A DNA stretch of 64,000 nucleotides from assembly GCA_902770835.1 (NCBI GenBank), contig CACXUM010000005.1:1-64000 (forward strand), read 5' to 3'. The position numbers and the translations under genes were made by a program. Below are positions 50,474-60,144 of the stretch, piece after piece. This DNA comes from an uncultured Bacteroidia bacterium. GTDB lineage: Bacteria; Bacteroidota; Bacteroidia; Bacteroidales; F082. The stretch's first letter is position 1. Every line of letters begins with the position of its first letter. The notes beneath the pieces are model-generated. The model worked only from the letters and a program-made list of their open reading frames with translations, did not search any database and had not been told where the DNA came from.

Positions 50474-52693
50474 TTACAGCAAGTGGCAAGTGACAGTCAA
50501 GCCGGCCATCACGATGCTCACCATGCTCATCAGTTTGATGAGGATGTTGAGCGACGGGCCGCTGGTGTCCTTGAACGGGTCGCCGACGGTGTCGCCCACC
50601 ACGGTAGCCTTGTGGTTTTCAGAGCCTTTGCCGCCGAAGTTGCCTTCCTCGACATACTTCTTGGCATTGTCCCAAGCACCGCCAGAGTTGGCCATGAACA
50701 CGGCCAAGACGAAGCCAGTGGCCAAGCCGCCGATGAGCAGACCCAGCACGCCGGGAACACCCAAAATGACACCCGTCAAAATCGGGACGAGGATGGCGAG
50801 GATGGAAGGCACCAGCATCTCTTGCTGTGCGCCCTTCGTGGAGATGGCCACGCAACGCTCGTAGTCGGGTTCGGCCTTGCCCTCAAGGATGCCCTTGATG
50901 GTGCTGAACTGGCGGCGGACTTCCTCCACCATCTTCTGGGCCGCACGACCCACGGCGTTCATCGTCATGCCGCAGAACACGAAGGCCATCATGGCACCGA
51001 TGAACACACCGACGAGAACGACAGGATTCATCAGATTGACGTTGTAGGCTTCCATGAAGTCCACCAAAGTGGCTTTGGCGGCTTCAACGCCATTGGGCAG
51101 GTCTTGTCCGATACGCACCAAGGCAATCTTGATTTCCTCAACGTAGGAGGCCAAAAGCGCGAGGGCGGTCAAAGCGGCAGAACCGATGGCGAAGCCCTTA
51201 CCCGTGGCAGCGGTGGTGTTGCCAAGAGCATCGAGAGCGTCGGTGCGTTTGCGCACTTCGGGTTCGAGGCCGCTCATTTCGGCATTACCACCGGCATTGT
51301 CGGCGATGGGACCGTAAGCGTCGGTGGCCAAGGTGATGCCCAAAGTGGAAAGCATACCCACGGCGGCAATACCGATACCGTAAAGACCTCTCGAAAGGTT
51401 GGCTGCCGTAAACTCAATGTTGAATCCGTTGGCACAGAGGTAAGCCAAAACGATGGCCACGCCCACAGTAACAACTGGAATGGCCGTGGAAAGCATACCC
51501 AAGCCCAGGCCAGAGATAATCACCGTGGCAGGGCCGGTCTTTGAGCTTTCGGCCACTTTTTGGGTGGGTTTATAACTTTGCGAAGTGTAGTATTCTGTGG
51601 CCTTTCCGATGATGACACCAGCCAGCAGGCCAACGACAACGGAAAGCGAGGTTTGCCACCACATATTGGCCAAGTCGCCCGTTTCCTTACCGAAGAGGAA
51701 ATACATAATGCCGAAAGTAGCCACGGCGATAAGCACGGCGGCAGCGTTGGTGCCACGGCTCAATGCACCGAGAAGTTCCTTCATGCCAGCATTTTCCTTG
51801 GTCTTCACGAGGAAGATACCGATGATGGAGAGCAACACGCCCACAGCGGCAATCAGCATAGGAGCCAGCACAGCCTTAAACTGCATGCCTTCGACGGCGG
51901 CAGTGGCGAATGCCGAAGCACCTAAAGCCATTGTGGCGAGGATGGAGCCAGCGTAGGACTCATAAAGGTCGGCACCCATACCGGCCACGTCACCCACATT
52001 ATCACCAACGTTGTCAGCGATGGTGGCGGGGTTGCGCGGGTCGTCCTCGGGGATGTTGTACTCAGTCTTACCGACGAGGTCAGCACCGACGTCGGCAGCC
52101 TTGGTGTAGATACCACCACCCACACGGGCAAACAAAGCCTGCGTGGAGGCACCCATGCCGAAGGTCAGCATGGTGGTGGTGATGGTGATGAGGTCGTTTT
52201 CGGCTCCGACAGCCTCAAGAAGGCCTGTGCCATTCAGCACGAGGAACCACACGGAAACGTCGAGCAGGGCAAGGCCCACCACGACGAGACCCATGACAGC
52301 ACCCGAACGGAAAGCCACTTGCAGACCGCTGTTGAGTGACTTACGGGCGGCGTTAGCAGTACGCGCCGAAGCGTAGGTGGCTGTCTTCATGCCGAAGAAG
52401 CCCGCCAAGCCCGAGAAGAAACCGCCCGTGAGGAATGCGAACCACACGATGCCGTTCTGCAATTTGAAGTAGGCCATGATGCCGAAGATGGCCGCCAAGA
52501 CCGCGAACACGATAATCACTACCTTGTACTGTTGTTTCAGGTAGGCCATCGCACCCTTGCGGACGTGTGCAGCGATTTTCTTCATCAGGTCTGTTCCTTC
52601 GTCTTCTTTCATCATCTGCTTGTAGAAGATGAAAGCAAATGTCAGCGCCAGGATTGAGGCGGCTAACACGATGTAAACAATACTGTTACTCAT
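50474..52693 (-). CDS. hppA: Membrane-bound pyrophosphatase, K+-dependent type (Na+ or H+ pump)
   Basis: A 739-residue integral membrane pyrophosphatase with about 16 transmembrane segments that uses PPi hydrolysis to pump Na+ or H+. The substrate site is DVGADLVGKTEYNIPEDDPR-NPATIADNVGDNVGDVAGMG. The block GNTTAATGKGFAIGSAAL has Ala at the position where K+-independent enzymes have Lys, marking the K+-dependent group, many of which pump sodium. The ATG at 52693 is standard; a -7 box lies 56 bases upstream. Together with ppdK it suggests PPi-based energy saving. Ion specificity is inference. Confidence 0.95.
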   Translation of the reverse strand: MSNSIVYIVLAASILALTFAFIFYKQMMKEDEGTDLMKKIAAHVRKGAMAYLKQQYKVVIIVFAVLAAIFGIMAYFKLQNGIVWFAFLTGGFFSGLAGFFGMKTATYASARTANAARKSLNSGLQVAFRSGAVMGLVVVGLALLDVSVWFLVLNGTGLLEAVGAENDLITITTTMLTFGMGASTQALFARVGGGIYTKAADVGADLVGKTEYNIPEDDPRNPATIADNVGDNVGDVAGMGADLYESYAGSILATMALGASAFATAAVEGMQFKAVLAPMLIAAVGVLLSIIGIFLVKTKENAGMKELLGALSRGTNAAAVLIAVATFGIMYFLFGKETGDLANMWWQTSLSVVVGLLAGVIIGKATEYYTSQSYKPTQKVAESSKTGPATVIISGLGLGMLSTAIPVVTVGVAIVLAYLCANGFNIEFTAANLSRGLYGIGIAAVGMLSTLGITLATDAYGPIADNAGGNAEMSGLEPEVRKRTDALDALGNTTAATGKGFAIGSAALTALALLASYVEEIKIALVRIGQDLPNGVEAAKATLVDFMEAYNVNLMNPVVLVGVFIGAMMAFVFCGMTMNAVGRAAQKMVEEVRRQFSTIKGILEGKAEPDYERCVAISTKGAQQEMLVPSILAILVPILTGVILGVPGVLGLLIGGLATGFVLAVFMANSGGAWDNAKKYVEEGNFGGKGSENHKATVVGDTVGDPFKDTSGPSLNILIKLMSMVSIVMAGLTVTCHLL

Positions 52694-52749
52694 AAGGTTA
52701 TAATTTAGTTAGACTTAATTTGCCCTTAAGGTTATTGTCTTAGACGGGA

Positions 52750-52757
52750 CAAAAATA
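52750..52757 (-). promoter_or_regulatory. -7 box of hppA
   Basis: TATTTTTG followed by TCC on the minus strand, 56 bases before the ATG at 52693. Confidence 0.55.
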
Positions 52758-52841
52758 AGGACAAAATGAATTGATACACCAAATTTTTTGTCAGTTTTTT
52801 TCATGGATGCAACTTTTTTTGTCCATTTCCGAAAAAGTCCC

Positions 52842-52849
52842 TACTTTTG
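52842..52849 (+). promoter_or_regulatory. -7 box of the bifunctional-nuclease-family gene
   Basis: TACTTTTG, 96 bases before the ATG at 52946. Confidence 0.5.
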
Positions 52850-52945
52850 ACGATTGAAGGAAGAAGGTTTTGTTCCGAAATAGAGGCTTGACAATCAGTT
52901 TTTTAGCGCGACAATACCTTCCCGACCTTCCAAAAACGAGCGAAA

Positions 52946-53536
52946 ATGAACAAAGTCAGTTTGGAAATCATCGGCTTGACCTACAGCGAATCCTCAACGG
53001 GTGCCTACGTCCTGATTTTGGGCGACAGGAACTCGCGCCGTCGTCTGCCCATCGTCATTGGGAGTGCCGAGGCCGAGTCCATCGCCATAGGAATCGAAAA
53101 ACCTCGCAAAGGGCGACCCCATACCCACGACCTCTTTATCCGTTTCGCCAAAGAGTTCGGCATTGAGATTAAGGAAGTGGTTATCAATCGTTTCCGCGAC
53201 GGCGTTTATTATGCCATGTTGGTTTGTCAGCATGGCAACGACCTCACTATGGTCGATGCGCGGCCATCCGATGCCATTGCCATTGCCGTGCGCTGCGGTT
53301 GCGGGATTTGCGCCTACGAGAGCGTGATGGAAGAAGCCAGCATCATTATGGACGACATAGAGGAACCATCAACGAACCAAAACGCTACGGATGACAATAT
53401 TAATAAGGTGGAGGAAAACGAGAGCCTCGACATGCTCACCTTGCACGAGCTGGAAGACCTTCTGCAAGTGGCCATTGATAATGAGGATTATGCGAAGGCC
53501 GCGCTGATTCGGGATGAAATCAATGGGAGGAAATAA
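52946..53536 (+). CDS. Bifunctional nuclease (BFN/DUF151) family protein with UVR domain
   Basis: A 196-residue protein. Residues about 1-135 are the BFN domain (VSLEIIGLTYSESSTGAYVL, RLPIVIGSAEAESIAIG, VVINRFRDGVYYAMLV, VDARPSDAIAIAVRC). After an acidic linker, residues about 163-196 are a UVR-like helical motif (LHELEDLLQVAIDNEDYAKA). BFN-domain enzymes have been reported as nucleases on DNA and RNA. The UVR motif is found in UvrB and ClpC and mediates protein contacts. Function here is unknown. It is followed 26 bases later by the AlbA_2 gene. Confidence 0.85.
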   Translation: MNKVSLEIIGLTYSESSTGAYVLILGDRNSRRRLPIVIGSAEAESIAIGIEKPRKGRPHTHDLFIRFAKEFGIEIKEVVINRFRDGVYYAMLVCQHGNDLTMVDARPSDAIAIAVRCGCGICAYESVMEEASIIMDDIEEPSTNQNATDDNINKVEENESLDMLTLHELEDLLQVAIDNEDYAKAALIRDEINGRK

Positions 53537-53562
53537 ATTTTTTATATCATTGTAATCCATTA

Positions 53563-54950
53563 TGCTGCAAGAAGATAGACACAACGAATTCAAGCAAGCC
53601 TTTACCGAGGATGTGATTCAGACTTTGGTCGCTTTTGCCAATGCCAAAGGCGGAACAGTGCATATCGGAAGACGCGACGACGGGACTCCTTGCGGCGTGA
53701 CCCTTGGAAAAGAAACCATCCAGAAATGGATTAACGAAATCAAGCAGAAAACAGAACCGTCCATCATCCCTGATGTTGACATTGAAGTGATTGAAGACAA
53801 GCAAGTTGTAACGCTTCATGTGCAAGAATACCCGGTTAAGCCCGTTTCGACGAGAGGAAGATACTACCGCCGTCAGGCCAACAGCAACCACTTGCTTTCG
53901 GCTGTTGAGATTGCCGACATGAGCCTGCAAACCAAGAACTCGAGTTGGGACTACTACATCGATAGAGAACACACCCTCGACGACATCAACCTTGAAACTG
54001 TCCAATTTGCCATCAACCAAATGAACCGACACGGGATGGACATCACGGAAAAGCCTATTGACTTCCTGAAGAAAAAGGAACTCTGCACCGAAAACGGCCA
54101 ACTTACTTACGGTTCCTACCTCATGTTCAAAAAGCGTGAGGACATTATGACCACGATAGAATTGGGGCATTTTCAGGACAAAGAAGGCATCGTAATCAAG
54201 GACTCGATTCGCTCCAAGTCGAACCTTGTCAGTCAAGTCGGCGAGGTCATGTCGTTCATCAAAAAACACATCAATATGGCTGTGGAGTTTTCGGCTGAGC
54301 AAACGGAAAACATCCAAAAATGGGACTACCCTTTGGAGGCTATCCGTGAAATCGTGCTCAACATGATCATTCACCGCGACTACCGCTCGGCTGCCGATTC
54401 GGTGGTGAAAGTCCTCCCCGACCGCATCGAGTTCTACAATCCCGGAACCCTGCCCGACGACATCAGCATTGAGGATTTGAAAACGAACAACTATAGCTCT
54501 CGTCCTCGAAACAAGCAGGTCGCCGACGTTTTCAAAGACATGGGCGAAATAGAGAAATATGGTAGTGGTATCAGGCGTGTGGTCAGGATGTTCACCGAAG
54601 CGGGACATCCCTCACCCGAATGGAAGCAGATTTCGGGCGGCATCATGGTGACTGCTTGGAACGCCAACATTTTTGGCAATAATGAAACAGCTTTTGGCAA
54701 TAATGAAGAGAAATTTGGCAATAATGAGACAGATTTTGGCAACAATGGGCGTGTTGTTCGATTAAACGAAGCACAAAAAGACACATACGAATACATTTTA
54801 GAGCATGAAGGTTGTAAAACATCGGATATTGCCAACCATTTTGAAAAACCGTATCGTACTGTGTACAAACATATTCAGTATTTGTTGGAATTGGGGTTAA
54901 TTGAACGTGTTGGTAGTAGAAAAAGTGGAGGATACAGAATTAAACAATAA
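53563..54950 (+). CDS. AlbA_2 (Schlafen-like) ATP-binding protein with winged helix
   Basis: A 462-residue protein with an N-terminal AlbA_2/AAA_4 domain (RHNEFKQAFTEDVIQTLVAFANAKGG), a middle ATPase-like region (DYPLEAIREIVLNMIIHRDYR, then FYNPGTLP and SYSSRPRNKQV-type residues) and a C-terminal winged helix (TSDIANHFEKPYRTVYKHIQY). The linker at about residues 370-397 is a 7-residue repeat (FGNNETA, FGNNEEK, FGNNETD, FGNNGRV) from 21-bp tandem DNA repeats. Members are variously annotated as transcriptional regulators or ATP-binding proteins. The start is the ATG at 53563, 26 bases after the nuclease-family stop. After the stop codon the frame stays open for 28 more codons over 12-bp repeats. 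Confidence 0.88.
54672..54755 (+). repeat. 21-bp tandem repeat in the linker of the AlbA_2 gene, 4 copies
   Basis: The unit begins TTTGGCAATAATGA and recurs at 54672, 54693, 54714 and 54735, encoding FGNNE-type heptapeptides. Confidence 0.9.
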
Positions 54951-54956
54951 GTTTTT

Positions 54957-55039
54957 GGTAAAATAAATGGTAAAATAAATGGTAAAATAAATGGTAAAAT
55001 AAACGGCACAAAAACGGCACAAAAATGGCACAAATAAAC
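54957..55039. repeat. 12-bp and 11-bp tandem repeats just after the AlbA_2 stop
   Basis: GGTAAAATAAAT is repeated 4 times (54957-55004) and GGCACAAAAAC-type units follow (55005-55039). They stay in the AlbA_2 reading frame (KINGKINGKING) until a second stop at 55035. Confidence 0.9.
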
Positions 55040-55103
55040 GGTATAACAAGTGTCAAATACAAATTCTTAAATCTTTGAATATTAAATCTTTAAATCCAGA
55101 AAT

Positions 55104-56381
55104 ATGAAAGCAATCAAATTTAGGCTTATCGTGATGAACTTCCTCATCTTTGCGGTGTGGGGGGCTTATCTTTGTTCATTGGGCATCTATCTCAGCAAGG
55201 TTGGCATGGGTGCCAACATCGGGAGATTTTTCGCCATTCAGGGCATCGTTTCCTTGTTCATGCCCGCCTTGATGGGCATTGTCGCCGACCGTTGGATTCC
55301 CGCGCAAAAGTTGCTTGGTATCTGCCATTTTATCGCTGCCGTCTTCATGGCCTTGGCGGGCTACATGGGCATGAAATACGGTAGTGCCATCAGTTTCGGG
55401 CAATTGTTCCCGTTCTACGCACTCAGTGTGGCTTTCTTCATGCCGACCATCGCCTTGGGTAACTCCGTGTCGTACAACGCCTTGAACCAAGCTGGCCTCG
55501 ACACAGTGAAGGCCTTCCCCCCTATCCGTGTGTTCGGCACCATCGGCTTCATCCTCTCCATGTGGATTGTCAACTTCACAGGCTTCAAGGACGGCTACCA
55601 GCAGTTGTTTGTTTCCGCCGCATGGGGACTCGTTCTCGCCGTATATTCTTTCACTTTGCCCAACTGCCCTGTGAACAAGAATGTGGAAAGCAAATCGTTT
55701 GTCGACACTTTTGGTTTGCGTGCATTCTCGCTGTTCAAGAACCCGAAGATGTGCGTGTTTTTCATCTTCTCTTTCCTGTTGGGCATGTGCCTGCAAGTGA
55801 CCAACGGCTTCGCCACACCCTTCCTTGACGCTTTCGGTGCCGACCCGCAATATGCAAACGCCTTCGCGGTGAAACACAACGTGTTTTTGTCATCCATCTC
55901 GCAGGTGTCTGAAACACTTTGCATCCTGCTCATCCCCTTCTTCCTGAAGAAGTTCGGCATCAAGAAGGTGATGCTCATCGCCTTTGTTGCATGGGCATTG
56001 CGTTTCTTTTTCCTCGGTGCAGGCAGTCCGACGGGCTTCGGCCTCGTGCTGTTGGTACTATCCATGATTGTCTATGGCGTGGCTTTCGACTTTTTCAACA
56101 TCAGCGGTTCGCTTTTCGTTGACCAAAACACTGATCCCAGCATTCGTAGCAGTGCCCAAGGCGTGTTCATGATGATGACCAACGGCTTTGGTGCCACCAT
56201 CGGCTCATACTGCGCCCAAGCTGTGGTGAACCGCCTCGTTTTCAACCCCTCAGCCAACTCGAATTTCGACGTGATGAGCGGCTGGTCGTCGGCATGGTAT
56301 GTTTTTGCAGCGTTTGCATTAGTGGTGGGGATTTTGTTTGCGATTTTGTTTAAGTATAAACATCAACCTGAAAGCAAATAA
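55104..56381 (+). CDS. nupG: Nucleoside permease, NupG/XapB type (MFS)
   Basis: A 425-residue nucleoside:proton symporter of the MFS (Nuc_H_symport) with 12 transmembrane segments. Diagnostic features are LIVMNFLIFAVWGAYLCSLGIYL at the N terminus and PALMGIVADRWIPAQKLLG in the first loop. FNISGSLFVDQNTDPSIRSS, followed by AQGVFMMMTNGFGATIGS, is also family-typical. It imports nucleosides, fitting the nucleoside kinase (57325-58992) and nadE in the next group. The gene is preceded by a short-repeat patch and ends at a terminator. Confidence 0.94.
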   Translation: MKAIKFRLIVMNFLIFAVWGAYLCSLGIYLSKVGMGANIGRFFAIQGIVSLFMPALMGIVADRWIPAQKLLGICHFIAAVFMALAGYMGMKYGSAISFGQLFPFYALSVAFFMPTIALGNSVSYNALNQAGLDTVKAFPPIRVFGTIGFILSMWIVNFTGFKDGYQQLFVSAAWGLVLAVYSFTLPNCPVNKNVESKSFVDTFGLRAFSLFKNPKMCVFFIFSFLLGMCLQVTNGFATPFLDAFGADPQYANAFAVKHNVFLSSISQVSETLCILLIPFFLKKFGIKKVMLIAFVAWALRFFFLGAGSPTGFGLVLLVLSMIVYGVAFDFFNISGSLFVDQNTDPSIRSSAQGVFMMMTNGFGATIGSYCAQAVVNRLVFNPSANSNFDVMSGWSSAWYVFAAFALVVGILFAILFKYKHQPESK

Positions 56382-56404
56382 CTTACTGTACAACAAATAA
56401 TAAG

Positions 56405-56440
56405 CCCTGCCGATAGCAATGACTTTCAGCAGGGTTTTGT
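56405..56440 (+). terminator. Intrinsic terminator after nupG
   Basis: CCCTGC (56405-56410) pairs with GCAGGG (56429-56434), followed by TTTTGTTTTATT. Confidence 0.65.
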
Positions 56441-56545
56441 TTTATTGTCTACTTTGATTTGTTCGAAAGCTTTGCTTGCCAATTCATTGATATTGTAGAT
56501 GCACTCAAGAATGTGTTCAAACCATCCCTTTTTCCAAACCCTACA
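56426..56545 (-). other. Open stretch downstream of nadE, possible gene fragment
   Basis: From the nadE end the minus strand stays open for about 40 codons, reading KKGWFEHILECIYNINELA and further to a stop at 56426. It has no start codon and it overlaps the nupG terminator. The composition looks protein-like, so it may be a gene fragment. Confidence 0.25.
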
Positions 56546-57290
56546 AATCCATCTCAAAATGCGGAATCGGCTGTAACTTGAACAAGTTCGTCACATGCTT
56601 GTGGTCGATGCGGGCTTTGGTGTCGGGATCGTCGCAAATGCCAGTGCGGATGTATTTGTCCAAAACGGCGTAGGTGAAACCGAGGTTGTCCTCGTCGCTC
56701 TTGTTGGTGAGGCCGTCAGAAGGAGTCTTTTCAACCAATTCAATGGGCAAGCCCAACTCCTTCCCTATCGCCTTGACTTCCTGAACGGTAAGTCCGCCCA
56801 AAGGCGAGAAATCGCCTGCGGCATCGCCGTAGCGGGTCGAGTAACCCACCCAATCCTCAGAGAGGTTGCAGGTGTTGGCCACACGGCCGTTCATCGACTG
56901 GGAAATAGCGTATAAAGTACTCATTCTCAGTCGCGGCGGCAGGTTGATGGTGGTTTGGCGGCTGACTTCGGCATCCAAAGTGCCCAGTTGCTCCTTTACA
57001 GCGGAAATCAAGGCATTATAGGTGTCGCCGATGTTGACGCAGCAATGGCGAATACCAAGGTGGTTGATGAGTTTATTGCTGTCGTCAATGTCGGGTTGCA
57101 CGCCGTTGGGCATGGTCACGCCGATGACGCGCTCCTTGCCAAGGGCTTCGGCACATAGTCCGGCTACGACGCTGCTGTCCTTGCCGCCCGAAATGCCGAT
57201 GACGGCATTGCAGCCTTTGCCATTCTCTTCAAACCAGTCGCGAATCCATTGGACGACTTGGTCTTTTACTTGTTTTGCATTAAATTCCAT
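56541..57290 (-). CDS. nadE: NAD(+) synthase, ammonia-dependent
   Basis: NadE, 249 residues, makes NAD from nicotinic acid adenine dinucleotide, ATP and ammonia. The PP-loop is VIGISGGKDSSVVAGL, followed by TMPNGVQPD, SRQTTINLPPRLRMSTLYA, and TCNLSEDWVGYSTRYGDAAGDF. No N-terminal glutaminase domain exists, so it belongs to the ammonia-using type. The ATG at 57290 (MEFNAKQ) is preferred to a TTG three codons earlier. It is on the same strand as the nucleoside kinase upstream (34-base gap). Together with pnuC it covers two parts of NAD supply. Confidence 0.96.
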   Translation of the reverse strand: MEFNAKQVKDQVVQWIRDWFEENGKGCNAVIGISGGKDSSVVAGLCAEALGKERVIGVTMPNGVQPDIDDSNKLINHLGIRHCCVNIGDTYNALISAVKEQLGTLDAEVSRQTTINLPPRLRMSTLYAISQSMNGRVANTCNLSEDWVGYSTRYGDAAGDFSPLGGLTVQEVKAIGKELGLPIELVEKTPSDGLTNKSDEDNLGFTYAVLDKYIRTGICDDPDTKARIDHKHVTNLFKLQPIPHFEMDL

Positions 57291-57324
57291 TATATTCAAA
57301 TATTAAAATTCAAGATTTAAAAAC

Positions 57325-58992
57325 TTACATAAAACTGCTGCCGCCGATGAACTGGCGCAGCATGGAGGTGGCCGGAATCTCCTTGTCGGAAACGGGCGTG
57401 AAATAATGCAGAAAGCGAAGCAAACGGTGCGCCTCGGTGTATTCGGGGCTGTTGTTCGGCACCGTGGCCAAAATGCTCTCGGCGTGGTTGCGCATCACCG
57501 CAAACTCAAGCAGATAAGCCGAATTGAACATCACATCGGCGTTTTCCTGATACGGGTAAATCCACTTCTCCTCAGCGGCACGCACACTGGCCCATTGGCT
57601 GATGGTCTGCCGCGCCGTGAACGCACCTTTATTATAGTCGCGCACGATGCGGCGTAGCAGGCGGTTGTCGTCGGTCGGGATGATGTTGTGGTCGTCCAAA
57701 GCTGTGCTGGTCAAGGTGGAGATGAAGATGCGGAACTTGCTCGATTCAGGAATTTGTTTCGTCAACATGGGGTTCAGGGCATGGATGCCTTCGAGCAACA
57801 AAACCGAGCCTTCCTTCAACTGCAAACGCTTTCCATTGTACTCGCGCATACCCGTAACGAAATTATACTCAGGCACTTCGATTTCCTCGCCTTGCAACAA
57901 GGCAATCAAATCGTGCTCAAGGGCTGCATGGTCAACGGTATCGAAATTGTCAAAGTCGTAGGTGCCGTCAGGCAGTTTTGGCGTGTCAACACGATTGACG
58001 AAATAGTCGTCCGTCGAGAATGAGATAGGCTTCAGTCCACAAGCTTTCAGTTGGATGCTCACGCGGCTGCAAAAAGTGGTCTTGCCGCTGCTGCTTGGGC
58101 CGGTAATCAGCACCAAACGCACGGGATTTTCGCTGTGATAGCGGCGGTCAATCTCCTCGGCGATCTTCACAATTTTCTTCTCCTGCAAAGCCTCCGCCAC
58201 CTGCACCAACTCCCTCGCCATCCCATTTTGGCAGGCATGGTTCACGTCGCCGACCGTGCTCAATCCCATGATTTCATTCCACCTCAAACTCTCCGAAAAC
58301 ACCTCGAAAGTCTTGGGCTGGTCTTCGGTTTCGGCCAAGCGGTCTGGGTGGTCGCGGTCGGGAACGCGCATCAATATACCGTCGCGATAGGCATCGATGT
58401 CCCAAATGCCCAAATAGCCCGTGGAGGGTACCAAACGACCATAGAAGTAATCCGCAACATCGCCCAAAGTGTAGTAATCAGTGTAGGCTTTACCGCTGGT
58501 TTCCAACAGCTTGACCTTATCTTCCTGACCCATTTCGCTGAACATCCGAATGGCGTCCTCAATGCGAGCCTCGTGGCGATGAAACTGGATGTCGTCGGCA
58601 ACAATGGCCCGCATCCTCACCCTCAAGGCTGCAATATCGTTGACGTTGAGCAACTGCCCGTCACTCTTGCGGATTCGGCAGAAAATCCCTTTGGAAATCG
58701 GGTGGTCCATGTTCAACTTGCAGCCCGGAAACAGGTCGAGGGCAGCCTTGTAGAGCAAGAAGCCCAACGAGCGAAGATACACCAAACGCGCCGTGTGATG
58801 CGTGAGGTCGATAAACTCCACATCGCGACTGTTGTAAACGCGGAATTTCAGCCCCTGCGAAACATTGTTCACCTTGGCGGAAATGATGGGATACGGCTTG
58901 TCGAAATCAAATTCGGGCAGCATCTCAAGCAAGGTCATGCCTTCCTTGAACTCCTTGGTTGTCTTGGTGTTGATGCAATAAACTTGAATCAT
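57325..58992 (-). CDS. Nucleoside kinase with TGS/ThrRS-like N-terminal domains
   Basis: A 555-residue protein. The N-terminal half contains a TGS-like region (QVYCINTKTTKEFKEGMTLLE) and a ThrRS-second-domain-like region with HHTARLVYLRSLGFLLYKAA. The C-terminal half is a uridine-kinase-like P-loop domain with LITGPSSSGKTTFCSR (about residue 298) and STDDYFVNRVDTPKLPDGT. Such proteins occur across Bacteroidota, Firmicutes and Thermotoga as nucleoside (uridine) kinases. Together with NupG it fits nucleoside salvage. Its start overlaps the TPR-lipoprotein stop in ATGA (58989-58992), so translation is coupled. Confidence 0.9.
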   Translation of the reverse strand: MIQVYCINTKTTKEFKEGMTLLEMLPEFDFDKPYPIISAKVNNVSQGLKFRVYNSRDVEFIDLTHHTARLVYLRSLGFLLYKAALDLFPGCKLNMDHPISKGIFCRIRKSDGQLLNVNDIAALRVRMRAIVADDIQFHRHEARIEDAIRMFSEMGQEDKVKLLETSGKAYTDYYTLGDVADYFYGRLVPSTGYLGIWDIDAYRDGILMRVPDRDHPDRLAETEDQPKTFEVFSESLRWNEIMGLSTVGDVNHACQNGMARELVQVAEALQEKKIVKIAEEIDRRYHSENPVRLVLITGPSSSGKTTFCSRVSIQLKACGLKPISFSTDDYFVNRVDTPKLPDGTYDFDNFDTVDHAALEHDLIALLQGEEIEVPEYNFVTGMREYNGKRLQLKEGSVLLLEGIHALNPMLTKQIPESSKFRIFISTLTSTALDDHNIIPTDDNRLLRRIVRDYNKGAFTARQTISQWASVRAAEEKWIYPYQENADVMFNSAYLLEFAVMRNHAESILATVPNNSPEYTEAHRLLRFLHYFTPVSDKEIPATSMLRQFIGGSSFM

Positions 58993-60026
58993 AATCCTGT
59001 TTCTTGGTTTTGCACGCGATTGAGGGCATCAATGGCCAACTTGTAGTCGGGTTGGGTCTTCAGCACCTCTTTGTAAATCTCGGTGGCTTGCGAATAGTCG
59101 CCCATCTGCTCCAACACGCGCCCCATGTTGTATTTGGCATCCAAATAGTTGGGATTCAAGGCCAAAGCCTGATTGAAATAGTCCAACGCGGCTTCGTTGT
59201 TTTCGAGGTACACATAGTTGACATAGCCCTTATTGAACAAAACGATGTAATTGTCGGGACGCAGCATCAACAAAGTGTCATAATGCAACAAGGCCTCCTC
59301 GGGTTTGCCGTGGCTTTGCAGGTAAAGCGCCAACTCGTAGCGGGCCGTCGGGATGTCAGGAAACTGCTGCTGCGCCTTGCGGAGATAGTCCATCGCGTAA
59401 GGCGGTTGCTGCGCGGCATAAATGCGGCTGATTTGTTCCACGGGGTCATAGAAACTGTCGTCCTGCTCCGAGGCCAACTGAAAGTTTTTCAACGCATTAG
59501 CCGTGTCTTGCTTAGCTGCCATGTAGCACATTCCCTTCACGAAATAGGCCTTCGGATTGTAGGATGAAAGTTGCAGCGACTTGTCAACATAACCGATGGC
59601 GAGGTTGAAATTCTGCTGCAAGAGGTTCAGTTCGGCCAACTTGACCAATGGACGCGGGTCGAGTGAATTGATTTCAACGGCGCGGTTGAGGGTCGAGGCG
59701 ATGTTTTCTTGATCGCCCAAAGCATAATAGACATCTGCCAACAACAGATAGGTTTCCACATTGTTAGGCTCCAATTGCAGCGACTTGTTGATGTCGACCA
59801 TAGCCTGCCCGATTTGCTCAGTGGCAAAATAAGCCTTGGCGCGATTCATGTACAGCCTCGCATTAGTGCTGTCCAAAGCGATGGAATCGGAAATCAATTC
59901 GATAGCTTTCGCGACCGTCACTGGAGCATCAGGCTCTTTTGGAGTCGTTTCTTGATTGGTTTTCGGCGTGTTGTTGCAGGCGAAAAGGGCGAGCAACAGG
60001 CCGAAGAATAGTAGGTTTTTCTTCAT
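58989..60026 (-). CDS. TPR-repeat lipoprotein
   Basis: A 345-residue lipoprotein with MKKNLLFFGLLLALFAC (lipobox LFAC), a short polar linker rich in Thr/Pro, and then about eight tetratricopeptide-like helical pairs such as SLQLEPNNVETYLLLADVYY, VKLAELNLLQQNFNLAIGYV and ALALNPNYLDAKYNMGRVLE. TPR modules hold partner proteins; the partner is unknown. The ATG at 60026 is fixed by the signal peptide. It shares an ATGA overlap with the nucleoside kinase downstream. Between it and recA lies a large palindromic repeat region. Confidence 0.88.
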   Translation of the reverse strand: MKKNLLFFGLLLALFACNNTPKTNQETTPKEPDAPVTVAKAIELISDSIALDSTNARLYMNRAKAYFATEQIGQAMVDINKSLQLEPNNVETYLLLADVYYALGDQENIASTLNRAVEINSLDPRPLVKLAELNLLQQNFNLAIGYVDKSLQLSSYNPKAYFVKGMCYMAAKQDTANALKNFQLASEQDDSFYDPVEQISRIYAAQQPPYAMDYLRKAQQQFPDIPTARYELALYLQSHGKPEEALLHYDTLLMLRPDNYIVLFNKGYVNYVYLENNEAALDYFNQALALNPNYLDAKYNMGRVLEQMGDYSQATEIYKEVLKTQPDYKLAIDALNRVQNQETGL

Positions 60027-60040
60027 GGTTATTTGTTTTG

Positions 60041-60144
60041 GGCTTATGGCCAATGACTATAGCCTATGGCAGCATCCCATAGAAGTTGAAGTTCAACTTT
60101 CATAATGCTGCCAAAGGCCATGTGCAATCAGCCATAGGCCATTG
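60041..60144. repeat. Nested palindromes between recA and the TPR gene
   Basis: Outer words (ATGGCCAATG ... CATAGGCCATTG), a middle stem GCAGCAT (60069-60075)/ATGCTGC (60105-60111) and an inner stem AAGTTGAA (60083-60090)/TTCAACTT (60092-60099) nest inside one another. Confidence 0.75.

Noticed and set aside
50393..51544. Plus-strand open frame opposite hppA
   Set aside because: His/Gly/Gln-rich, low-complexity translation; typical shadow of a GC-rich membrane-protein gene.
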